In this document: positions 5,482 to 10,912 of the stretch, one piece after another
How positions within the stretch are numbered: position 1 is the stretch's first letter
Layout of the letters: the number at the start of each line of letters is the position of its first letter
NCBI GenBank assembly: GCA_947379865.1
Contig: CANCOY010000113.1
Coordinates: forward strand, 1-10,912
DNA length: 10,912 nt
Reading direction: 5' to 3'
DNA from: Acetobacteraceae bacterium
Lineage (GTDB): Bacteria > Pseudomonadota > Alphaproteobacteria > Zavarziniales > Zavarziniaceae
Translations under genes and position numbers: made by a program
Notes under the pieces: generated by a model
The model's database searches: none
What the model was told of the DNA's origin: nothing
What the model saw: only the letters and a program-made list of their open reading frames with translations

Positions 5482-6006
5482 GTGACTCTGCGTGTAACAT
5501 TTGCGGCGCTGGTTTCTGCCGCCCTGATCCTCACCGGATTGACTGGCACCGCCAGGGCGCAGGCCCCCCGTGACCCCAGCCCCGATCTGCTGGCCCTCAG
5601 CGTTGGCTGGTACGATGCCTTGCACGATACGGCTTCTGCCGTGCAGTTCCGTGGGGAATGGCGCTCGGGCAAGGGTTTCTGGAAGGTCAGGCCGCTGATT
5701 GGCGTCATGGGCACCACGGACGGCGCCTATCATGGCTATGCCGGCATACTGGTGGATTTCCAGGTTGGCAACTTTTTCATCACGCCCAGCTTTGCCCCCG
5801 GCATCTATGTGCGTGGCAATGGCAAGAACATCGGCGGGCCTGTTGAATTCCGCAGCCAGATTGAACTTGGCTACAGGTTGCCAAACCATGGCCGCATTGC
5901 GGTGAGTGTGGATCACATTTCCAACGCCGGCATCTATCAGCGCAATCCAGGCGTTGAATCGGCCATGCTGACCTATGGAATCCCGCTTGACCTGATCATG
6001 AACTGA
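5482..6006 (+). CDS. pagL: PagL-type lipid A 3-O-deacylase (acyloxyacyl hydrolase)
   Basis: The 174-residue product has a signal peptide ending ARA at residue 26 and a beta-rich body of alternating residues with Gly and Tyr/Phe, ending in a short hydrophobic strand (PLDLIMN), as expected for a small outer-membrane barrel. The motif DHISNAG places His145 and Ser147, with Asn148, Asn155 and Glu159 following. Each lies exactly 19 positions after Pseudomonas PagL His126, Ser128, Asn129, Asn136 and Glu140, so the catalytic triad and oxyanion residues are all kept. PagL removes the 3-position acyl chain of lipid A in the outer membrane. The GTG at 5482 was chosen because GAGGGGGGA precedes it and a signal peptide follows; an upstream open TTG at 5431 is less likely. 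The TPP-enzyme gene starts 12 bases downstream. Confidence 0.88.
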   Translation: MTLRVTFAALVSAALILTGLTGTARAQAPRDPSPDLLALSVGWYDALHDTASAVQFRGEWRSGKGFWKVRPLIGVMGTTDGAYHGYAGILVDFQVGNFFITPSFAPGIYVRGNGKNIGGPVEFRSQIELGYRLPNHGRIAVSVDHISNAGIYQRNPGVESAMLTYGIPLDLIMN

Positions 6007-6018
6007 GGCATCGGGGCC

Positions 6019-7716
6019 ATGGCACGCAGCGGCGGCGAGATCCTGATCGACGCCCTGGTGGGGCATGGCATTACCCATGTGTTTGGCGTGCCGGGCGAGA
6101 GCTATCTGGCGGCACTCGATGCCATGCATGCGCGGGCCGACCGCATCACCTTCATTGTCTGCCGCCACGAGGCCGGCGCCGCCAACATGGCCGAGGCCTT
6201 TGCCAAGCTCACGGGCCGGCCGGCTGCCTGCTTTGTGACCCGTGGGCCGGGTGCCACCCATGCTGCCATCGGCATCCACACGGCCTTTCAGGATTCGACG
6301 CCGCTCCTCCTGCTGATCGGCCAGGTGGCGCGGGAGACCGAGGGCCGCGAAGCCTTTCAGGAATTCGACGTGGCCCGCCTGTTCGGCTGGACCACGAAAT
6401 GGGCCGCCGAGGTGCGCGAGGCCCGGCGCCTGCCTGAACTGGTCGCCCGCGCCGTGCAGACCGCCACCAGCGGCCGCCCCGGCCCCGTTGCCCTTAGCCT
6501 GCCGGAAGACATGCTGGTGGAGGTCGCCGAGGTAGGGGATGTGCCCGCCGTGGTGCCGGTTGAGGCCCATCCCGGCGCCGGCGACATGGAACGGCTGCGC
6601 GCCCTGCTCCTCTCGGCTGCACGGCCCCTGATGATCGTGGGCGGCGGCGGCTGGACGGCTGAGGCCGTGGCCGATATCGCTGCCTTTGCCGAGGCCTTTG
6701 ACCTGCCCGTGGCAGCCTCTTTCCGCTGCCAGGACATTGTGCCGCCGGGCCACCCCTGCCATGTGGGCGAACTGGGCACTGGCACTGGTCCCGACCTGCG
6801 CCAGCGGGTAGCCGCGGCCGACGTCCTGCTGGTGGTTGGTGCGCGCCTGGGCGAGATCACCACCGGCGGCTACGACCTGGTGAAGGCCCCCGTGCCCGAC
6901 CAGCGCCTGATCCATGTTCATGCCGATCTGGGCGAGCTGGGCCGCGTCTATCATTGCGCCCTTGGCCTCGCCGCCAGCATGGCGCCCTTTGCCAGGGCCG
7001 CACGCGCCCTGCCCCGGCCCCCACAGCCGCTGGCCTGGGCAGACTGGCGGGCGAGCGCGCGGGCAGAGTTTGTGGCCGGGCGCGCGGCTGGCGGCACCTC
7101 TCCCGGGCCGCTGGACATGAACGTGGTCATGGCAGAGCTGCGCCAGCGCCTGCCGGCCGACACCATTGTGGTTAATGACGCGGGTAATTTCTCGGGCTGG
7201 GCGCAGCGTTTCTGGCCCTATGGACCCTGGCGCAGCCAACTGGCCCCCACCAGTGGCGCCATGGGCTATGGCGTGCCGGCGGCGGTGGCCGCCAGCCTGG
7301 TGGCGCCGCAGCGTCGCACCCTGTGTTTCGTGGGGGATGGTGCCTTTCTGATGGCGGGACAGGAACTGGCCACCGCCATGCAATATGGCGCCACGCCCCT
7401 GATCATCCTGGGCAACAATGGCATGTATGGCACCATCCGCATGCACCAGGAGCGGAACTATCCAGGGCATGTCATGGGCACCGGGCTTGCCAATCCCGAT
7501 TTCGCGGCTTTTGCCCGGGCCTTTGGCTGTGCTGGTTTTGCGGTGTCGCAGACGGCCGAATTTGCCCCGGCGCTGGCGGCGGCGCTGGCAGCCATGGACG
7601 CGGGCCTGCCGGCGCTGATCGAACTGCGCCTCGATCCGGAGGTCATCTCCACCCGCACCACCCTGACCGCCGTCCGTGCGGCGGGTGAAGCAGCGCAGCA
7701 GCAGGCAAAGCCCTGA
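6019..7716 (+). CDS. Thiamine-diphosphate-dependent enzyme, acetolactate synthase superfamily
   Basis: The 565-residue protein has the three-domain plan of this superfamily. In the N-terminal pyrimidine-binding domain Glu51 (CRHEAGAANMAEAFAKLTG) is the catalytic glutamate that activates ThDP, followed by TRGPGATHAAIGIHTAFQDS and GQV. The central domain covers about 190-320. The C-terminal domain has GDG at 439-441 and NN at 466-467, the Mg-ThDP motif with the usual spacing. It belongs with the acetolactate synthase / benzoylformate decarboxylase-like group, but the sequence does not look like the housekeeping IlvB large subunit and no small subunit gene is nearby. The substrate cannot be stated. 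The gene starts 12 bases after the lipid A deacylase stop and may be co-transcribed. Its TGA directly abuts the stop of a convergent gene. Confidence 0.85.
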   Translation: MARSGGEILIDALVGHGITHVFGVPGESYLAALDAMHARADRITFIVCRHEAGAANMAEAFAKLTGRPAACFVTRGPGATHAAIGIHTAFQDSTPLLLLIGQVARETEGREAFQEFDVARLFGWTTKWAAEVREARRLPELVARAVQTATSGRPGPVALSLPEDMLVEVAEVGDVPAVVPVEAHPGAGDMERLRALLLSAARPLMIVGGGGWTAEAVADIAAFAEAFDLPVAASFRCQDIVPPGHPCHVGELGTGTGPDLRQRVAAADVLLVVGARLGEITTGGYDLVKAPVPDQRLIHVHADLGELGRVYHCALGLAASMAPFARAARALPRPPQPLAWADWRASARAEFVAGRAAGGTSPGPLDMNVVMAELRQRLPADTIVVNDAGNFSGWAQRFWPYGPWRSQLAPTSGAMGYGVPAAVAASLVAPQRRTLCFVGDGAFLMAGQELATAMQYGATPLIILGNNGMYGTIRMHQERNYPGHVMGTGLANPDFAAFARAFGCAGFAVSQTAEFAPALAAALAAMDAGLPALIELRLDPEVISTRTTLTAVRAAGEAAQQQAKP

Positions 7717-8586
7717 TCAGACGCCGGTTTCGGCCGTCACCAGGGCGCTGAACGCCTCCATCAGGGCCGACGTGACCGGGCCGTGCCTGCCGGCCAGGGC
7801 GCGCCCGTCAAGCTGGGCCACAGGCAGAATTTCCATCAGGCTGTTGGTGAAGAAAACCTCGCTTGCGGCGGCCAGCAGACCCTGATCAAGGGCGCATGCC
7901 TGCGTCTGCAGGCCAGACTGCCCTGCCAAATCGAGCACGGCGGCGCGCACAATGCCGGGCCGGCAGCCGCTTTCGACCGAGGGGGTCAGCAGTCGCCCCT
8001 CATGCACCAGAAAGAGGTTGGAAACCGTGCCAGAGACCGGGGCGCCGGCCAGGTTCAGCATGACCCCCTCCGCCATGTCCCGGCTCTCCAACTCGCGCCG
8101 GGCAAGGATATTGGGCAGATAGGCGCCGGTTTTCCACGCGGGGTCGAGGCATTCCGGGGGGATGCGCCGGGTGGCGACCGTGGCGGAAATGATGCCCGCC
8201 TCCCCCGCGGCCAAGCGGCTGTCGGCAAAGGGTCGCACCCAGATGGACAGGCGCGGCGCGGTGCAGGCGGCGGTGGCCAGCCCCCCCGGCCCCACCCCAC
8301 GGCTGAGGGTGAGGCGGACGGCCGCCTCGCCCAGACCAGAACGGGCCAGGGTTTCCCCGACGCAGGCCCCAAGGGCCTCGCCCGCCGGATCCAGCGCCAT
8401 GCCAAGGCCGGCCGCCGCCGCCTCCAGCCCGGCCACGTGCGCCGGCAGCCGAAAGATGCGCCCGCCATAGGCCCGGGCGGTGGCAAAGACGCTGTCGCCC
8501 AGCAGATATCCCCGGTCCAGCAGGGGCACCCGCGCCTCTTCTGGCGCCATAAACGCCCCGTCCATCCAGACCAGTCCCGCCGCCAT
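7717..8586 (-). CDS. Class IV aminotransferase (PLP), 4-amino-4-deoxychorismate lyase-like
   Basis: The 289-residue protein has the class IV PLP fold: LLDRGYLLGDSVFATAR near the N-terminus, the catalytic lysine at 152 in WKTGAYLPNILARREL, SGTVSNLFLVHEGRLLTP at 185-202 and the cofactor-binding CRPGIVR and EVFFTNSLMEILPV segments. The family includes branched-chain and D-amino-acid aminotransferases and PabC, which makes p-aminobenzoate from aminodeoxychorismate. The TNSL and GCRPGI features lean towards PabC, but substrate is not settled. At the position where class IV enzymes carry a Glu contacting the PLP ring nitrogen (five residues before the Asn of SNLF), this protein has Ser185. The ATG at 8586 was chosen because GGGGAG precedes it; the frame is open to 8649. 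Its stop abuts the TPP-enzyme stop with no spacer. Confidence 0.85.
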   Translation of the reverse strand: MAAGLVWMDGAFMAPEEARVPLLDRGYLLGDSVFATARAYGGRIFRLPAHVAGLEAAAAGLGMALDPAGEALGACVGETLARSGLGEAAVRLTLSRGVGPGGLATAACTAPRLSIWVRPFADSRLAAGEAGIISATVATRRIPPECLDPAWKTGAYLPNILARRELESRDMAEGVMLNLAGAPVSGTVSNLFLVHEGRLLTPSVESGCRPGIVRAAVLDLAGQSGLQTQACALDQGLLAAASEVFFTNSLMEILPVAQLDGRALAGRHGPVTSALMEAFSALVTAETGV

Positions 8587-8665
8587 GCCCAAGTCTCCCC
8601 GCTGGCCCACCACCCCGACGCCCGCATTGCCCTGAGACGCGGCCTGCAATAAGTTTATCAGCGGG

Positions 8666-8742
8666 GCGTCCGTAGCTCAGCAGGATAGAGCACAGGATTC
8701 CTAATCCTGGGGTCGTGGGTTCGAATCCCGCCGGGCGCACCA
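8666..8742 (+). tRNA. tRNA-Arg (anticodon CCT)
   Basis: A full cloverleaf can be drawn. The acceptor stem GCGTCCG/CGGGCGC includes one G-T pair. T at 8673 and A at 8674 precede the D stem GCTC/GAGC. The anticodon stem CAGGA/TCCTG has loop TTCCTAA with anticodon CCT at 8700-8702, reading AGG. A 5-base variable loop and the T arm GTGGG-TTCGAAT-CCCGC follow. Discriminator A8739 is followed by genome-encoded CCA. A weak promoter-like pair, TTGCCC (8627-8632) and TAAGTT (8650-8655), lies just upstream. No T-rich terminator is obvious after the CCA. Confidence 0.97.
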
Positions 8743-8797
8743 TCCATCCCCAAGCCGTCCAGAGTCCAACCGCTGCCACCGGGGCAGCGCGGCCCCA

Positions 8798-9463
8798 TCA
8801 TGCCGGTTTGCTGGCGACGATGTAGAACTGCTTGCCCAGCAGGCGCCAGGCCAGGGGCACCTTCAGATAGAGCCAGACCAGAAGCGGATGGGTGGGCAGC
8901 GAGCCTTGTGTTGAATAAGGCAGGAACCTGTCAATGCACAGGTCGATCTCAAAGCCCTTCAGCCGCAAAGCCTCACTCAGCGACAGATGGGTGAGGCCCA
9001 GGTGATGGTCATAGAAATCCCAATATTCCCCGGGCAGATAGCGCAGGTTCGGCCCAAGGATGAGATAGCGTCCGCCCGGCTTCAGGGCCAGCATCACCTG
9101 ATCGAGAAAGAGATCCAGGGTCTTTTTATCCGGCAGATGCTCAAGGAAATTCGAGGTGAACACCACGTCTGCCTCGTTGTGGACAACAGAGGCCAGTTCA
9201 GTCGCCGGGCATTGGTGGAATTCCACATCGGGCGCCAGGAATGTGCGTGCATCGGCGTTGAGGTCGATGCCGATCTTGCGGCGCGCCGCAATGTTGTTCA
9301 GTAATTCCCCATAACCGCAGGCGACATCAACGACCGTATCTGCCGGATCTACGAATTTATCAATGAAATTTCCACATATGACTCGCCATATGTCGTTTTT
9401 CCGCGAAATTTCATTCTCAGAAAAGCGTATTCTGTAAAGTTTTGACAGGTCAATGGTGCTCAA
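8798..9463 (-). CDS. Class I SAM-dependent methyltransferase
   Basis: The 221-residue protein opens STIDLSKLYRIRFSE and holds the Rossmann motifs of class I methyltransferases: VVDVACGYGELLNN (motif I, about residues 44-57), KIGIDLN (acidic end of strand 2, about 63-69) and ADVVFTSNFLEHLPD (motif III/IV region, about 98-112), followed by LKPGGRYLILGPN. The C-terminal segment (YWDFYDHHLGLTHLSL, RFLPYST, LAWRLLGKQF) is typical of methyltransferases found in polysaccharide or glycolipid clusters. The substrate is unknown. A TTG at 9463 with AAGGA at a good distance is the preferred start; an in-frame TTG at 9487 would add eight residues. It overlaps the end of the GtrA gene by 14 bases, so it is the last gene of a tight operon. 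Its 5' third is less GC-rich than the rest. Confidence 0.85.
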   Translation of the reverse strand: MSTIDLSKLYRIRFSENEISRKNDIWRVICGNFIDKFVDPADTVVDVACGYGELLNNIAARRKIGIDLNADARTFLAPDVEFHQCPATELASVVHNEADVVFTSNFLEHLPDKKTLDLFLDQVMLALKPGGRYLILGPNLRYLPGEYWDFYDHHLGLTHLSLSEALRLKGFEIDLCIDRFLPYSTQGSLPTHPLLVWLYLKVPLAWRLLGKQFYIVASKPA

Positions 9464-9869
9464 CTCGCGTTTCCTTGAAAGCAACAAGTTTATAGAACAG
9501 AAAGCTCAGGAGTGCGGGGAGGCTTACGGACAACCCGTGCGCAACTGCCTCAGTATATGAGGTCATTCCCAAATTCCGCAATAGTTTTTCAATAAAAATT
9601 GATGAAAATAATACAACAGGCATAAACAAAAAATTAATTATCATAAAATCACGTGCCTGTTTTAATATCGGCCTTTGCGATGCATTAAAAACAAAAAACC
9701 TATTCAAAATAAATGCTGACGCCATTCCTATCATATAAGCAATAAAAACAGCCACTGGAAAAGAACAAAAACTGCTGATAGCCAATCTTGAGGACCAATT
9801 TATAAGTGCTGCCGTTCCGCCAACAAAAAGAAACAGAGCGAACTGCCGTGTAAAGAAGTGTCTGATCAT
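9450..9869 (-). CDS. GtrA-family membrane protein
   Basis: The 139-residue protein has four predicted membrane segments, about residues 9-31, 36-58, 74-93 and 106-128, with the GtrA-family signatures FLFVGGTAALINW in the first, NRFFVF at 56-61 after the second, and YKLVAFKE at the end. GtrA proteins are thought to help transfer or flip lipid-linked sugars in O-antigen, teichoic-acid and arabinogalactan modification; the role here is by family. The ATG at 9869 overlaps the preceding gene's stop (ATGA, 9866-9869), implying coupled translation. By hand count 9541-9780 is about 32% G+C, against over 60% in the flanking genes, with many AAA and AAT codons. This points to foreign origin even though the gene is seamlessly fitted between its neighbours. 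Confidence 0.88.
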   Translation of the reverse strand: MIRHFFTRQFALFLFVGGTAALINWSSRLAISSFCSFPVAVFIAYMIGMASAFILNRFFVFNASQRPILKQARDFMIINFLFMPVVLFSSIFIEKLLRNLGMTSYTEAVAHGLSVSLPALLSFLFYKLVAFKETRVEHH

Positions 9870-10912
9870 TCGCTCGCCTGCCTCGCCATCGCTCGCCCGA
9901 AGCCTATGCTTTCGGAAATGCCACGGTCTTCGGGATAGTAATAGCTTGTGTCCGCCACCCACAGGCCGCCCACCGGCAGGGCAACCGGCGGCAGGCTGGC
10001 CAGATAGCCGGGGTCGCAGATGGGCTGGGCATGGCGATAGCGGCTGGCCCTGATATCAATGAAGTCGGCGTCGCTCAGGGCCGGATTGATTTTTTTGAGG
10101 TAGCGCCGGACCTTGTCGATGAACACGTCATCGCCATCGGCAAATTTGGGATGCTCGCCTGGCATGTAGAACGGCACATAGACGACGTGCTGGTTGAGGG
10201 GGCGAAGGTTGGAATATTCAACCACCCCGGGAATGTCCATTTCAGGATCATTGGTGTTCAGCCAGAAATTGCCGGTCACCCGCTTGGCAAGCTTGGCGAT
10301 GACACAGACCACCGCGATATTCCGGATGGCCCTGTACTTTGCCAGGATCTCCTCAGGCAGGTCGGGCATCAGCCTTGGCACATAGGGCAGGGGAATGGTG
10401 CTGATGACCTTGTCAAAGGCCTCATGGCCGCCTGCCACATCCACCCCAGTCACCCGCCCTGCGGCCAGCACGACACGGGTTACAGCTTTGCCCAGACGGA
10501 TCTCGCCACCGCCGGCCTCGATCGCCTGTTTCATGGCGTCGAGCAGGGTGGAGGACCCGCCTTCAAGATAGCCCAGCTTCTCGCGGAACAGGCTGTAGCG
10601 CGAGCGGCCGATGCGGCGAATGCGGCTCCAGATCCAGGCGGCCGACAGGCCGTGGGTATAGTCATAGAACTTCAGTTCAAAGAGCTTGCGCCACAGCACC
10701 TCATAGGCCTCATCCCCCACCCAGCGCCTGATCCAGCCCACCGCCTCCACATTGTCCAGCGGTCGCCAGTCGTTGCGCCGGGTGCACAAAAAGGCATGCA
10801 GGCCATAGCGAAACTTGGCCACCAGCCCCAGGCCACGGAATTTCAGCAGGGCCAGCGGGTTACCCCAGGCCTGTAACCTGTTCTGATACCAATAGCCCAT
10901 GCGCGTCTCGAC
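9866..10912 (-). CDS. FAD/NAD(P)-dependent oxidoreductase, amine-oxidase/protoporphyrinogen-oxidase-like (partial)
   Basis: About 349 residues are visible; the N-terminus with the GxGxxG dinucleotide motif lies beyond the right edge, since the frame is open to 10912 (VETRMGYWYQ). The visible part has the substrate-domain helices (LFELKFYDYTHGLSAAWIWSR), the central AVTRVVLAAGRVTGVDV segment where the protein returns to the FAD domain, KVISTIPLP, and the C-terminal FAD-binding end GLWVADTSYYYPEDRGISESIGFGRAMA. Relatives include putative protoporphyrinogen-oxidase-like and UDP-galactopyranose-mutase-like flavoproteins common in polysaccharide clusters; the substrate is unknown. It is the first visible gene of a three-gene overlapping operon (flavoprotein, GtrA protein, methyltransferase). 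GC content and codon use match the genome, unlike its downstream neighbour. Confidence 0.82.
   Translation of the reverse strand, partial: VETRMGYWYQNRLQAWGNPLALLKFRGLGLVAKFRYGLHAFLCTRRNDWRPLDNVEAVGWIRRWVGDEAYEVLWRKLFELKFYDYTHGLSAAWIWSRIRRIGRSRYSLFREKLGYLEGGSSTLLDAMKQAIEAGGGEIRLGKAVTRVVLAAGRVTGVDVAGGHEAFDKVISTIPLPYVPRLMPDLPEEILAKYRAIRNIAVVCVIAKLAKRVTGNFWLNTNDPEMDIPGVVEYSNLRPLNQHVVYVPFYMPGEHPKFADGDDVFIDKVRRYLKKINPALSDADFIDIRASRYRHAQPICDPGYLASLPPVALPVGGLWVADTSYYYPEDRGISESIGFGRAMARQASE

Noticed and set aside
5461..7470. Minus-strand open frame of 669 codons opposite pagL and the TPP-enzyme gene
   Set aside because: Both plus-strand proteins carry exact catalytic motifs. The antisense product is His/Gly/Ala-rich without domain structure.
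7783..8652. Plus-strand frame opposite the aminotransferase gene
   Set aside because: The minus-strand protein has the PLP lysine and class IV motifs; the plus-strand frame is Gln/Gly/Arg-rich with no family likeness.
8771..8789. Hairpin CGCTGCC/GGCAGCG between the tRNA and the methyltransferase stop
   Set aside because: A 7-bp stem is present, but neither strand has a following T-run, so it was not called as a terminator.
10031..10876. Plus-strand frame opposite the flavoprotein gene
   Set aside because: The minus-strand frame matches an FAD oxidoreductase through to its C-terminal FAD motif and overlaps gtrA properly; the antisense is an artefact of codon bias.
1..10912. CRISPR array, insertion sequence, prophage or complete defence system
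   Set aside because: No spaced direct repeats, transposase or integrase motifs, or known defence genes were found on either strand.

Overview
The window is about 11 kb of GC-rich chromosomal DNA (about 60-65% G+C by eye). It most resembles an alphaproteobacterium, perhaps in or near Rhodospirillales. The support is the gene neighbourhood (helicase end, S4-domain protein, seven-iron ferredoxin, CarD regulator, RpoH-type sigma factor) and the individual protein families. The species cannot be read from the sequence.

Positions 1-3580, plus strand, carry mainly housekeeping and stress genes: the last codons of an upstream gene (probably a helicase), a short S4/Hsp15-like RNA-binding protein, a TerB-like protein coupled to the ferredoxin gene fdxA with a strong intrinsic terminator, carD with its own leader, and a metallophosphatase-fold protein that has lost nearly all metal-ligand motifs. 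On the minus strand at about 380-690 lies a small two-gene cassette resembling a toxin-antitoxin or ART-like pair. Its first small gene is intact. Its second gene is cut off after about 43 codons and runs head-on into the 3' end of the S4 gene.

Positions 3580-7716, plus strand, carry an RpoH-family sigma factor, a secreted nuclease-fold protein with substituted catalytic positions, a PagL-type outer-membrane lipid A deacylase whose catalytic residues are all conserved, and a thiamine-diphosphate enzyme of the acetolactate synthase superfamily. The last gene ends back to back with a convergent class IV aminotransferase gene; the two stop codons together form TGATCA.

A complete tRNA-Arg(CCT) gene with encoded CCA sits at 8666-8742. 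Beyond it, on the minus strand, is a three-gene overlapping operon transcribed from beyond the right edge: an FAD-dependent oxidoreductase (N-terminus outside the window), a GtrA-family membrane protein, and a SAM-dependent methyltransferase. This set suggests glycolipid or surface-polysaccharide modification. The GtrA gene is strikingly AT-rich (about one third G+C) compared with everything around it, which suggests foreign origin.

No CRISPR array, insertion sequence, integrase or complete new defence system is visible. The best leads are the deletion-scarred cassette beside the S4 gene, the two apparently catalysis-deficient enzyme folds (phosphatase and nuclease) flanking the sigma factor, the AT-rich gtrA gene, and several perfect inverted repeats in leaders.
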